The notes under the pieces: generated by a model | The model's database searches: none | Seen by the model: the letters and a program-made list of their open reading frames with translations, nothing else | Told to the model about the DNA's origin: nothing | From: Clostridiaceae bacterium | GTDB lineage: Bacteria; Bacillota; Clostridia; Lachnospirales; Lachnospiraceae | Direction: 5' to 3' | DNA length: 18,389 bases | NCBI GenBank assembly: GCA_902362725.1 | Contig: CABIXM010000012.1 | Location: 79,228 to 97,616 of the forward strand | In this document: positions 1-7,274 of the stretch, piece after piece | Position numbering within the stretch: position 1 is the first letter of the stretch | Layout of the letters: each line of letters opens with the position of its first letter | Position numbers and translations under genes: made by a program

Positions 1-281
1 ATATTGGACACCGTCTGCACCATTAATTTCTACATGTGTGTTCGCAATCGAATTAACCTCGTACAGTTTGCGATAAGTCTCAGTTTTATTCGCATTTACC
101 GAACAAATGTTTTAGAGAAAGCCAGTGCGTGGCACTGTTCATAGGGCATGGGGATACCCCATCAAGCATTTTAGGCATGGGTAGCACCCAGACACTGCTT
201 GCTATATCTGATAAAGATAATTATACTATCTATATAATGCTGTTTTCAAACAAACATTCTTAATGTATAACATCATGGTTT
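1..281. other. AT-rich, probably inserted DNA beside truncated cotJC
   Basis: This stretch begins where the cotJC reading frame breaks off and is visibly more AT-rich than the rest of the window, most strongly from about 200 to 281. I find no complete gene. A minus-strand frame from about 110 to 1 is open and reads like protein (it includes YRKLYEVNSIANTHVEI), but it shows no ATG, GTG or TTG start and is closed upstream by an in-frame stop. It could be a decayed fragment or chance. The stretch holds three small perfect hairpins (123-190) and an AT-rich inverted repeat (220-225 with 233-238). I infer that this is the end of an inserted element continuing left of the window. An ordinary rearrangement is also possible. 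Confidence 0.5.
123..190. repeat. Cluster of three short perfect hairpins
   Basis: Three inverted repeats, each with a 3-base loop, stand in a row: CAGTGC-GTG-GCACTG (123-137), ATGGGG-ATA-CCCCAT (148-162) and TGGGT-AGC-ACCCA (178-190). The second and third lie within a direct repeat of GGCATGGG (145-152 and 174-181, 29 bases apart). None is followed by a T tract, so they are not ordinary terminators. They may be recombinase or replication-related sites at an element end, or a palindromic repeat family. The function is unknown. Confidence 0.6.
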
Positions 282-479
282 CTATTCTTCGGTGCCGATA
301 TCCGTAAGTGTTGCCATACATTCCTTATAAGGCATCGTATACCGCTGGGACAGATAACGCATGGACGCGCCGAGCTCGCCGTCGGGTCCTCCATACTGAC
401 TTATAATTGCCTTCGCCAGTTTCGGATTCGTCTCCTTGATGTGAATGGGATATTCCAACCGTTTTTCATAACTGAACAT
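282..479 (-). pseudogene. cotJC: CotJC manganese-catalase-like coat protein, truncated or interrupted
   Basis: The 65 residues match the N-terminus of CotJC, the manganese-catalase-like spore coat protein, which is normally about 190 residues. Recognisable blocks are the YEKRLEYP start, the QYGGPDGELGASMRYLSQRY helix carrying the first metal-ligand Glu (E35), and LTDIGTEE at 58-65. In the family this last block continues straight into a helix with a further His ligand (GTEE-x-x-H). Here the frame meets TAG right after GTEE and the following DNA is AT-rich and unrelated. Two of the expected ligand residues are present; the later His and the C-terminal Glu/His ligands are missing. The start is supported by AAAGGAGG about 10 bases upstream, and the gene follows cotJB by 18 bases. 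As it stands the product cannot be an active catalase. Either it is a broken gene or its 3' half lies beyond an element to the left. Confidence 0.85.
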
Positions 480-497
480 ATACGCGCACCCTCCTTT

Positions 498-884
498 CTA
501 CTGCCATGGCCACGGCTGGTCGACCCATTTCCAGTAATCCGTGGGATGATGGACGTGGGAGAGGTTCAGCGGGCCATATTTCTGTGAATATTCGTGAAGG
601 GCTTCCTGGTATTTAAGGTTCATTTCCCTGAAGTAGGCGATGGCTTCGCTGTCCTCCGGATGGGTATCCAGATAGAGACAGGCGTCCACGCAGGCAAAGC
701 CGGTGGTAGCAATCAGGCGGAGCAGCTGGTCCTTGGAGAAGCCGCTGCAGGAGCAGGCGGTTTCCGTGCGCGCCGGGCCGGGACCGGGCGGCGGAGTCTG
801 TGGCATCGGGCAGCTGGCGCCATTTCGCGGCTGCGGATAGGTCCTTACAGGCTGCTGACAGTTAGTTCTTCCCATCATCTGCAT
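498..884 (-). CDS. cotJB: Spore coat protein CotJB
   Basis: This is CotJB, a small coat protein encoded with CotJA and CotJC and deposited in the spore coat. The CotJB core is clear: FSKDQLLRLIATTGFACVD, the LYLDTHPED block, the YGPLNL block and the terminal W-x-W...PWPW signature. I chose the ATG at 884, which gives 128 residues and overlaps the end of cotJA; further ATGs at 878 and 875 fall in the ATGATG that contains the cotJA stop, so translational coupling is likely. A longer frame reaches 938 but would overlap cotJA by over 60 bases. Ahead of the core lies an unusual extension of about 50 residues rich in Pro, Gln and Cys (NCQQPVRTYPQPRNGASCPM, then PPPGPGP), which is longer than in typical CotJB proteins. 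Identity is confident; the exact start is less so. Confidence 0.85.
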   Translation of the reverse strand: MQMMGRTNCQQPVRTYPQPRNGASCPMPQTPPPGPGPARTETACSCSGFSKDQLLRLIATTGFACVDACLYLDTHPEDSEAIAYFREMNLKYQEALHEYSQKYGPLNLSHVHHPTDYWKWVDQPWPWQ

Positions 885-1072
885 CCACCCCGCTTTCCGG
901 AAAATGGTTTGTTCAGTTCGGGGAATATGGTTCCCCATTGAAGAGCTTTTTCCAGCTCATAGGTCTGGTCCCAGTACTGCCAGGGCACATAGGCGATGGC
1001 CAGGCCCAGGCCGCGTAAGGGGTCACGCATACAGGAACAGCGCAAGGAATTCTGGTTTCGATAATCAGCCAT
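875..1072 (-). CDS. cotJA: Spore coat-associated protein CotJA
   Basis: The product is 65 residues. The middle (AIAYVPWQYWDQTYELEKALQ) and the following GTIFPELNKPFSGKRGG are the conserved body of CotJA, a small protein made in the mother cell and needed for CotJC assembly into the Bacillus subtilis coat. Two Cys sit near the N-terminus (residues 12 and 14). The start ATG has AAAGGAAG a few bases upstream. It is first in the minus-strand cotJA-cotJB-cotJC order, and its stop overlaps the start region of cotJB. A mother-cell-type promoter can be proposed about 30 bases upstream (1104-1130). The short length is normal for the family. Confidence 0.88.
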   Translation of the reverse strand: MADYRNQNSLRCSCMRDPLRGLGLAIAYVPWQYWDQTYELEKALQWGTIFPELNKPFSGKRGGCR

Positions 1073-1103
1073 GAGAGCTTCCTTTCCATAAAACTATTCC
1101 TGA

Positions 1104-1130
1104 TATCTTATGAAAAAATCGGAAATTCGT
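1104..1130 (-). promoter_or_regulatory. Candidate mother-cell (SigE/SigK-type) promoter for cotJ
   Basis: On the minus strand, CATAAGATA (1112 down to 1104) fits the SigK -10 pattern CATAnnnTA and resembles SigE -10 boxes. An AC dinucleotide (1130-1129) lies 16 bases upstream, as expected for a SigK -35. Transcription would start roughly 25 bases before the cotJA ATG, leaving room for its ribosome binding site. In Bacillus subtilis cotJ is SigE-dependent. I see no good SigE -35, so the choice of sigma factor is open. Confidence 0.45.
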
Positions 1131-1139
1131 GAAATTCAC
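1122..1139. repeat. Short direct and inverted repeat in the cotJ-lysA divergent region
   Basis: GAAATTC occurs twice with starts 9 bases apart (1122-1128 and 1131-1137), and the second copy lies inside the perfect palindrome GTGAAATTCAC (1129-1139). It overlaps the spacer of the proposed cotJ promoter and lies upstream of the lysA promoter. It could be an operator for either gene, or chance in AT-rich DNA. Confidence 0.3.
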
Positions 1140-1162
1140 AGCGAAAAGCTTTCTATATTGGA

Positions 1163-1192
1163 TTTACAAATTACAGGAAATGTGGTTATAAT
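1163..1192 (+). promoter_or_regulatory. Sigma-A-type promoter for lysA
   Basis: TTTACA (1163-1168) and a perfect TATAAT (1187-1192) are separated by 18 bases, giving a leader of about 70 bases before the lysA ATG. I see no lysine riboswitch-like structure; the leader is too short for one. Confidence 0.6.
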
Positions 1193-1268
1193 AAGCAGGA
1201 GTAAAATGGTAGAATCCGCAGATTTTATTGATAAACCAGATTAAACTAAGAAAAGAGGAGTGTCACCA

Positions 1269-2537
1269 ATGAAAAAAGAACCGTTTGTAACACTGGAACA
1301 ATTACAGGAGATCACCAAAACCTATCCGACTCCCTTTCATCTTTACGATGAGAAGGGAATCCGTGAAAACGCAAAGGCTCTGAAGGAAGCATTTTCCTGG
1401 AATAAAGGATACAAAGAGTATTTTGCGGTAAAGGCCACGCCGAATCCGTTCCTGATCAATATTCTCCGGGAGTATGGCTGCGGCTGTGACTGTTCCTCGA
1501 TGACAGAGCTGATGTTAGCCAACGAGCTCGGTGTAAAGGGAGAGGATATTATGTTTTCCTCCAACGACACACCGGCGGAGGAATTTGAATATGCGGCAAA
1601 AATCGGCGCCATCATCAATCTGGACGATTATACCCATATTGATTTTCTGGAGAAGACCATCGGCTACATTCCGGAAACCATCAGCTGCCGTTTCAATCCG
1701 GGCGGAATCTTCCAGATCAGCAATGATATCATGGACAATCCGGGCGACGCCAAGTACGGTATGACCGAAGAACAGCTTTTTGACGCCTATCGTGTGCTGC
1801 AGCAGAAGGGCGCAAAGCGCTTCGGTATTCATGCTTTTCTGGCAAGCAACACCGTAACCAATGAATATTATCCGATGCTGGCGAAGGTACTTTTCGAGCT
1901 GGCCGTGCGGCTGAAAAAGGAGACCGGCGCGGATATCCGGTTCATCAATCTGTCCGGTGGTATCGGAATTCCGTACCGTCCGGATCAGGAGCCCAATGAT
2001 ATCCGGGTTATCGGAGAGGGCGTCCGCAGAGTATACGAGGAGGTAATGGTTCCCGCCGGCATGGGCGATGTGGCCATCTACACCGAGCTGGGCCGCTTTA
2101 TGATGGGTCCCTACGGCTGCCTGGTGACGAAGGCAATTCATGAGAAGCATACTTATAAGGAATATATCGGCGTAGACGCCTGCGCAGTGAACCTGATGCG
2201 TCCGGCCATGTATGGCGCTTACCATCATATTACCGTCATGGGCAAGGAGAACGAGCCCTGCGACCATATCTACGATGTGACTGGTTCCCTCTGCGAAAAC
2301 AATGATAAATTCGCCATCGACCGTCCGCTGCCGAAGGTAGACAAGGGCGATCTGCTGGTGATTCACGATACGGGAGCTCACGGCTTTGCCATGGGTTATA
2401 ATTACAACGGCAAGCTGAAATCCGCTGAGATTCTCCTGAAGGAGGATGGTACAGCGAAGCTTATCCGCCGCGCGGAGACGCCGAAGGATTATTTTGCCAC
2501 CTTCGACTGCTTCGACATCATCAAAAATCTGGTATAG
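1269..2537 (+). CDS. lysA: Diaminopimelate decarboxylase
   Basis: This PLP enzyme converts meso-diaminopimelate to lysine in the last step of lysine synthesis, in the cytoplasm. It is a fold-type III protein of 422 residues, normal length. The PLP lysine is K55 in AVKATPNP, followed by the YGCGCDCSS block. The glycine loop is SGGIG (229-233), ELGR is at 273-276, and RPAMYGAYH (311-319) is the usual substrate and PLP-phosphate region. LCEN (341-344) corresponds to the active-site Cys of the CES motif, here CEN. The C-terminal GAHGFAMGYNYNG (369-381) is the family's final block. The ATG at 1269 has AAGAGGAG 8 bases upstream; an in-frame GTG at 1260 overlaps that site and is unlikely. Promoter and terminator suggest a single-gene unit. 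Related decarboxylases of the same fold (for example carboxynorspermidine decarboxylase) are less likely given these motifs. Confidence 0.9.
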   Translation: MKKEPFVTLEQLQEITKTYPTPFHLYDEKGIRENAKALKEAFSWNKGYKEYFAVKATPNPFLINILREYGCGCDCSSMTELMLANELGVKGEDIMFSSNDTPAEEFEYAAKIGAIINLDDYTHIDFLEKTIGYIPETISCRFNPGGIFQISNDIMDNPGDAKYGMTEEQLFDAYRVLQQKGAKRFGIHAFLASNTVTNEYYPMLAKVLFELAVRLKKETGADIRFINLSGGIGIPYRPDQEPNDIRVIGEGVRRVYEEVMVPAGMGDVAIYTELGRFMMGPYGCLVTKAIHEKHTYKEYIGVDACAVNLMRPAMYGAYHHITVMGKENEPCDHIYDVTGSLCENNDKFAIDRPLPKVDKGDLLVIHDTGAHGFAMGYNYNGKLKSAEILLKEDGTAKLIRRAETPKDYFATFDCFDIIKNLV

Positions 2538-2558
2538 GAATAAAATTTACAAAAAATG

Positions 2559-2589
2559 GCAGGCTCGGTGAGGGCCTGCTGTTTTTTTT
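2559..2589 (+). terminator. Rho-independent terminator of lysA
   Basis: GCAGGC (2559-2564) pairs with GCCTGC (2574-2579) across a 9-base loop, followed by TG and eight T. It lies about 20 bases after the lysA stop. Confidence 0.85.
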
Positions 2590-2620
2590 CCAGAAAATTC
2601 AAAAAAGCAGAAATTCACTC

Positions 2621-2649
2621 TTGGGTTTTTTGTCGAAATCTGCGATAAT
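2621..2649 (+). promoter_or_regulatory. Possible promoter for the cotH-like pair
   Basis: TTGGGT (2621-2626) and GATAAT (2644-2649) are 17 bases apart, about 45 bases before the first CotH-like gene. The match is only moderate. I see no convincing sporulation sigma site here, although one might be expected for coat genes. Confidence 0.3.
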
Positions 2650-2692
2650 AAATAGTTAGCATGGGAGAATGTTGACATGAGTGGAGAATGAG

Positions 2693-4927
2693 ATGGAGAG
2701 AAAGAACAGAGTCTGGAGAAGAACTCCCTACCGCCTGATTTGGTATCTGGCTGTGCTGGCGGGAGCCTTTCTTCTGCTCCAGGGATATCGAAAAATCTAT
2801 AAAGAGGAGCGGGAGCCCGGAGTTTTTATCGTGGAGGACCAGGCAGAGGCCGGGAAAGAGCTGACGCTGGACGCGGTACATATTTACAACCGGAACGTGG
2901 CGGAATGTGCCTGGTATGTGGACGAAACACAGGTGCAGAGCGGGACGAAGCTTGTCGGTTACACTCCTTCCGAGGAGGATGTGGAGAAGCTGATCCGGGT
3001 ACAGGTGACGCTGAAGGATGGAACGGTATACGGGGATTATCGGTACTACAGTGTCCTGCCGGTATTGTATCTGGAATGTGATACGGCCTATGAAGCGGTG
3101 GAAAAAGAGACGGATAGTCCGGTGCAGGTGAGGCTGACCGGGAAGGGCTATACGCCCACGGAGCTTTATGATGGCGAGGGTACGATTCATCTGAGGGGCA
3201 ACAGCACGGCGGAGCTGGATAAGCGCCCCTTCAAGCTGCGGCTCTCGAAAAAGAAAACCCTTCTGGGAATGGAGAAGAGCCGTCACTGGGTGCTGCTGGC
3301 CAACGCCATTGACGCTACCCTGATGCGGAACGAGCTGGCTAACAACCTGTCGGCAGCGCTGGGGGCAGACTGCTATATGGATTCCAGACAGGTGACTCTG
3401 GTGTACAATGGAAGCTACTGTGGCGTCTATCAGCTCTGCGAGCAGATCCTGATAGCGGAAAATCGGGTGGGAGTATATAACTGGAAAAATATCTGTGATG
3501 AGGCGGCGGAAGAGATTGCCCAAAGCCTGAAAATCGAAGAAAAAGAGAAGGCTCTCTATCGGAAAGGCTTTGAGAAAGTGGTGGAGCAGGAGCTGCTTGC
3601 GGATTTTTCCTGGATGGACACCGGCGTATTCATTTCCAAAGGGCTGGAGGACTGGAACGAGCAGTATGGTACCTCCTATCCGACGGAATTCAGGCTGGCG
3701 GATTATATAGACTTTTCGGGACTGCCGGATCCCACGGGCGGTGTCCTGCTAAACATCGACGCGAGAAATACGGACAGCTCTCTGGAGACGGCCTATCACC
3801 TTCCGATTGAATTCGCGGATCCGGTGGCAGGCGCTACGGGAAAAAAATTATATGAAAATATCAAAACGCAGCTCCAGACTTTGGAATATGCTTTTCACAG
3901 TACGGATTTTACTTATCGGGACGCGGATCCCCATTACCGGGTGACCGATGAGGGATACTGCAATTACAGTAATCATTTTGCCCGGGAGGGCGTGGAATAC
4001 GAAGAAACAGCCTACTCGGATCCGGAGCGGGACGGCAGCCATTACAGCGAGCTGATGGATCTGAATTCCCTGCTTGAGAATTTCTTGTTGTGTGAGTTTA
4101 CCATGAACTGGGACGCCATGAAAAACAGCGTCTATTTCTATAAGGATCTGGATGGTCCCTGGTATCTGGAACCGGCCTGGGATTATGACTGGGGCTGGGG
4201 CAACAGCATGTATACGCTGAACACCTGGTACACGGACGAGTGGCAGACCACCAGCGATTATTATGCCAATGAGACCTATTATCAGACGGTGCAGTGGAAC
4301 CGGTATCTGATTCGCGATCCCTATTTTCTGGTGCTGCTCCAGGAAAAGTACCAGGAGGCCCGGGAAACAATTTTGGAAGAATATGTAAAAGATGGCGGTC
4401 TGATCGATCAGTATGCGGAAATGCTGCGCCCGGCCGCGGAAGCCAATGACGCCCGCTGGGGCGGAAGCATGGGAACCTTTGAGGGGCAGAAGTTTGACGA
4501 GGGAGTTCAGGAGCTGAAGCGCTTCATGAAGGAGCGGCTGGCATGGCTGGATCAGCAGTTTGTATCTGTGGAAACCCTGCGAAAGTCCCTGGGATACTAT
4601 GTGACCTCGGATGAACTGACGATCTCCAGACCCCGGCAGGACGCCCTGACGGGAACCGTGACCTTGACGGTACGGACGGAAATCGAGGACTGTAAGTCTG
4701 TGTCGCTGCAGGTCAACGGTACCTGGTTCTATACGGAAAGGCTGAAAAACGGGCAAGCAGCATTCGAGATCCCGGTGGAGGCATTGCGGGGAGCCGGGGA
4801 GCGAAACGTGGTGCAGGCCAGACTTCTGGAGGCGGACGGCAGCTACCGGATGAACCCGGAGGGAACGCAGGGAGGCGATTACGTCAACGCAGTCTCCGCT
4901 TACACCTGGTTCACAGGCATCCAATAA
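2693..4927 (+). CDS. Membrane-anchored CotH-family protein, first of tandem pair
   Basis: The CotH family includes secreted Fam20-like protein kinases that phosphorylate coat proteins such as CotB and CotG in Bacillus. This protein has 744 residues, about twice the length of Bacillus CotH. A basic N-terminus is followed by one membrane segment (about 13-31), so the rest probably lies outside the cytoplasmic membrane. Next comes a beta-rich segment (about 45-125), then the CotH core: RGNST (168-172), KRPFKLRL, LGMEKSRHWVLLAN (191-204), then MNWD with D474 and WDYDWGWGN (496-504). The two Asp-containing blocks are where the family's catalytic and metal-binding Asp residues are expected. The C-terminus (about 620-744) looks like another beta-sandwich. 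The ATG at 2693 has GGAG upstream; an in-frame GTG at 2681 is an alternative. The stop lies 16 bases before the start of the paralogous next gene. The substrate is unknown and kinase activity is inferred. Confidence 0.8.
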   Translation: MERKNRVWRRTPYRLIWYLAVLAGAFLLLQGYRKIYKEEREPGVFIVEDQAEAGKELTLDAVHIYNRNVAECAWYVDETQVQSGTKLVGYTPSEEDVEKLIRVQVTLKDGTVYGDYRYYSVLPVLYLECDTAYEAVEKETDSPVQVRLTGKGYTPTELYDGEGTIHLRGNSTAELDKRPFKLRLSKKKTLLGMEKSRHWVLLANAIDATLMRNELANNLSAALGADCYMDSRQVTLVYNGSYCGVYQLCEQILIAENRVGVYNWKNICDEAAEEIAQSLKIEEKEKALYRKGFEKVVEQELLADFSWMDTGVFISKGLEDWNEQYGTSYPTEFRLADYIDFSGLPDPTGGVLLNIDARNTDSSLETAYHLPIEFADPVAGATGKKLYENIKTQLQTLEYAFHSTDFTYRDADPHYRVTDEGYCNYSNHFAREGVEYEETAYSDPERDGSHYSELMDLNSLLENFLLCEFTMNWDAMKNSVYFYKDLDGPWYLEPAWDYDWGWGNSMYTLNTWYTDEWQTTSDYYANETYYQTVQWNRYLIRDPYFLVLLQEKYQEARETILEEYVKDGGLIDQYAEMLRPAAEANDARWGGSMGTFEGQKFDEGVQELKRFMKERLAWLDQQFVSVETLRKSLGYYVTSDELTISRPRQDALTGTVTLTVRTEIEDCKSVSLQVNGTWFYTERLKNGQAAFEIPVEALRGAGERNVVQARLLEADGSYRMNPEGTQGGDYVNAVSAYTWFTGIQ

Positions 4928-4943
4928 GATGAGGAAGAAAGAA

Positions 4944-7160
4944 ATGACAGAAAAGAGCGCACAGGGCAGAAAGCTGCGCATGCTGGCCGGAATGGTGCTG
5001 TGCATGCTGGCGATTCTGGCTGGAGTATATGTATATAAAGAACGGGCGGGGGCTTCCGTGACCATCCGGGATTCCTATGCGGAGATCGGGAAAGAGATGA
5101 AGCTGGAGGCCTTTCATTTGATAGGGCGACCGGTGGAAAGCTGCGTCTGGTACGCGGGGGATGAGGAGGTTCAGAGAACCCGGAGCCTGAAGGGCTATAC
5201 GCCGCAGTCAGAGGATGTGGAGCATTTTATCCGGGTGGAGGTGACCCTGAAAAACGGCACTGTGTATTCGGATTCCCGGTATCTGAGCGTCCTGCCGGTG
5301 CTGTATCTGAACTGTGATACCGCCTACGACGATATGACCAAGGAGGACACGGCGTCAGCTTCCATGGTGCTGGAAGGAAGCAGGTATCTGCCGGATCAAA
5401 CCTACGACGGCCGGGTATCCCTGCATGTGCGGGGCAACAGTACGGGCAGCCTGAAAAAGAAGCCGTTCAAGGTGAAGCTGGAGAAAAAGACGGCACTGCT
5501 GGGCATGGTGGAACAGAAGCACTGGGTACTGCTGGCCAACGCCATTGATTCCACGCTGCTGCGGGATCAGATTGTCTACGGGATGGCGGCGGAGCTGGGC
5601 GCTCAGACCGCTATGGATTCCCGGCAGGTGACATTGATTTATAACGGAGAATACGAGGGCGTCTATCAGCTCTGCGAGCATGTGCGGGTGGGCGAAAACC
5701 GGGTGGACATCTACGACTGGGAAAAGGTGGCGAAAAAGGCCGGGGAGGCCATTGCCGAACGGCTGATTCTGGAAGAACAGATTCCGGATGAGTACCGGAA
5801 ACTGTTTGAGGATAAACTAAAGGAAGAACTGCAGGCGGATTTGTCCTGGCTGGATACCCGGAGTTTTCATTCGGAGGGAATCGAGGGCTGGAACGAGGCC
5901 GAACAGGATACGGTGCAGACAGATTTCGACATGACGGAATTTGTGGATTACAGTGAGCTGCCCGCGGCCACAGGTGGCGTGCTGGTGGAACTGGACGATA
6001 AGGAGAAGATCCGCACTCTGACCACCAATTACGCGGAGCCCTTCTACTTTGTGTCGCCGGAAGCCGGGGATACCTGGGAAAGCCTGAACAGCTACGTGAA
6101 GGAGAGCCTGCAGTCACTGGAATATGCCCTTCACGACACAGACTTCACCTATCATAACGACAGTATCCATTATCGGGTGATGAACAACGGAAGCAATCAT
6201 TACGAAGCAGGAGAATTCGAACGAAAAAATGTAATTTACTGGGAATCTGATTTCCAGTCGGAGAAAAATGACGGGGTTCACTATTCGGAAATGGCGGACG
6301 TGGACTCCATGGTCATCAATTTCCTGACGGCTGAGATCACCATGAACTGGGATTCCATGAAGCACAGCCTCTTTCTCTATAAGGATGTGGACGGACTCTG
6401 GATCGTGGGTCCCCAGTGGGATTACGACTGGGCCTGGGGCAACAGTATGGCTCAGAAGGAGACCTGGGTGCCGGACGACTGGCAGACCACAAACGCGTAC
6501 TTCGCCTACGAGACCTATTACCAGACCGTGCAGTGGAACCGATATCTGATCCGGGATCCGTATTTTCTGATGCTGGCTCGGGAAAAATATCTGGAAATCC
6601 GGGACACCTATCTGGAGGAACTGATAAAGGAGGGCGGACTGCTGGATCAGTACGTCTATGATATCCGCCCGGCGGCATTGGCCAACGATCAGCTCTGGAA
6701 GGGCAGTATGGGCACCTACGGCGGCCAGAAATTCGACGAGGGCGTGGAACGGTTGCGGGAATTCATCGAGCTGCGTCTGGAGTGGCTGGATGAGCAGTTC
6801 GCGACACTGGAGAGCTTTCGGACCTCCCTGGGCTACTATGTGACTTCCGATCTGGTACAGGTGGCAGAGGTGGATACGGAAAGCGGGGAGGGCTTTACGG
6901 AAATCCGGGTGACGACGGAGGATGAGGCCGCGGCTGCCGTGTCAGTCCAGGTCAACGGATCTCATTTTTACACAGCGGATCTGGAAAACGGAAGTGCCCT
7001 GATCCGGGTATCAGACGCGGTTCTGCGGGGAGACGGACAGGAGAATATGGCGCAGGTTCGCCTGCTGGATAGGGATGGAGCCTATCTGGTAAATGAAGAG
7101 GGAAGCACGAAGGGCGAGTATACCAATGGCATTTCCACTTATGTATGCTTTGCGAAATGA
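4944..7160 (+). CDS. Membrane-anchored CotH-family protein, second of tandem pair
   Basis: This is a paralogue of the preceding gene with the same architecture over 738 residues: membrane segment (about 13-31), extracellular beta-rich segment, RGNST (163-167), KKPFKVKL, LGM...KHWVLLANAID (186-202), MNWD (D470), WDYDWAWGN (492-500) and a C-terminal beta-rich domain. The pair shares long identical stretches such as YYQTVQWNRYLIRDPYF, so it arose by tandem duplication. The two have diverged most in the linker between the kinase-like halves and in the C-terminal domain. The ATG at 4944 is preceded by AGGA with 8-base spacing; an in-frame ATG at 4929 lacks a ribosome binding site. It probably shares a transcript with the first copy. 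I see no CotB or CotG-like substrate gene nearby. No terminator is obvious between its stop and the pyk promoter. Confidence 0.8.
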   Translation: MTEKSAQGRKLRMLAGMVLCMLAILAGVYVYKERAGASVTIRDSYAEIGKEMKLEAFHLIGRPVESCVWYAGDEEVQRTRSLKGYTPQSEDVEHFIRVEVTLKNGTVYSDSRYLSVLPVLYLNCDTAYDDMTKEDTASASMVLEGSRYLPDQTYDGRVSLHVRGNSTGSLKKKPFKVKLEKKTALLGMVEQKHWVLLANAIDSTLLRDQIVYGMAAELGAQTAMDSRQVTLIYNGEYEGVYQLCEHVRVGENRVDIYDWEKVAKKAGEAIAERLILEEQIPDEYRKLFEDKLKEELQADLSWLDTRSFHSEGIEGWNEAEQDTVQTDFDMTEFVDYSELPAATGGVLVELDDKEKIRTLTTNYAEPFYFVSPEAGDTWESLNSYVKESLQSLEYALHDTDFTYHNDSIHYRVMNNGSNHYEAGEFERKNVIYWESDFQSEKNDGVHYSEMADVDSMVINFLTAEITMNWDSMKHSLFLYKDVDGLWIVGPQWDYDWAWGNSMAQKETWVPDDWQTTNAYFAYETYYQTVQWNRYLIRDPYFLMLAREKYLEIRDTYLEELIKEGGLLDQYVYDIRPAALANDQLWKGSMGTYGGQKFDEGVERLREFIELRLEWLDEQFATLESFRTSLGYYVTSDLVQVAEVDTESGEGFTEIRVTTEDEAAAAVSVQVNGSHFYTADLENGSALIRVSDAVLRGDGQENMAQVRLLDRDGAYLVNEEGSTKGEYTNGISTYVCFAK

Positions 7161-7194
7161 GGATTTTTCAGCAAAGATTTTACGAGTCCTTTTC

Positions 7195-7224
7195 TTGACG
7201 GCGCTTCTTCTGCGGTGTTATAAT
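7195..7224 (+). promoter_or_regulatory. Strong sigma-A-type promoter for pyk-mutS-mutL
   Basis: TTGACG (7195-7200) and a perfect TATAAT (7219-7224) are 18 bases apart, about 50 bases upstream of the pyk start and outside the preceding gene. It is one of the best vegetative promoter matches in the window. Confidence 0.75.
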
Positions 7225-7274
7225 GGGCGGGTAAAATGGAAAAGATAGAGAAGAAAACAGGAGTGAAAAGAAGA

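Noticed and set aside
1..113. Protein-like minus-strand reading frame at the left edge
   Set aside because: It has no standard start codon in the window and an in-frame stop just upstream, and plus-strand frames here are also open, so I could not support a gene call.
123..190. Hairpin cluster considered as a CRISPR array
   Set aside because: The repeats are too short and too different from each other, there are no regular spacers, and no cas genes are in the window.
594..941. 115-codon plus-strand frame opposite cotJB and cotJA
   Set aside because: It is antisense to two recognisable coat genes, matches no known family and has low-complexity composition.
1515..2381. 288-codon minus-strand frame within lysA
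   Set aside because: It lies opposite a complete, motif-supported decarboxylase; its composition (rich in His, Gln, Ile) is that of a mirror frame.
2615..3523. 302-codon minus-strand frame opposite the first CotH-like gene
   Set aside because: It is a mirror of a conserved gene with no recognisable domain; the long open stretch reflects codon bias.
3848..5065. 405-codon minus-strand frame spanning the two CotH-like genes
   Set aside because: It overlaps both paralogues on the opposite strand and has no ribosome binding site or family match.
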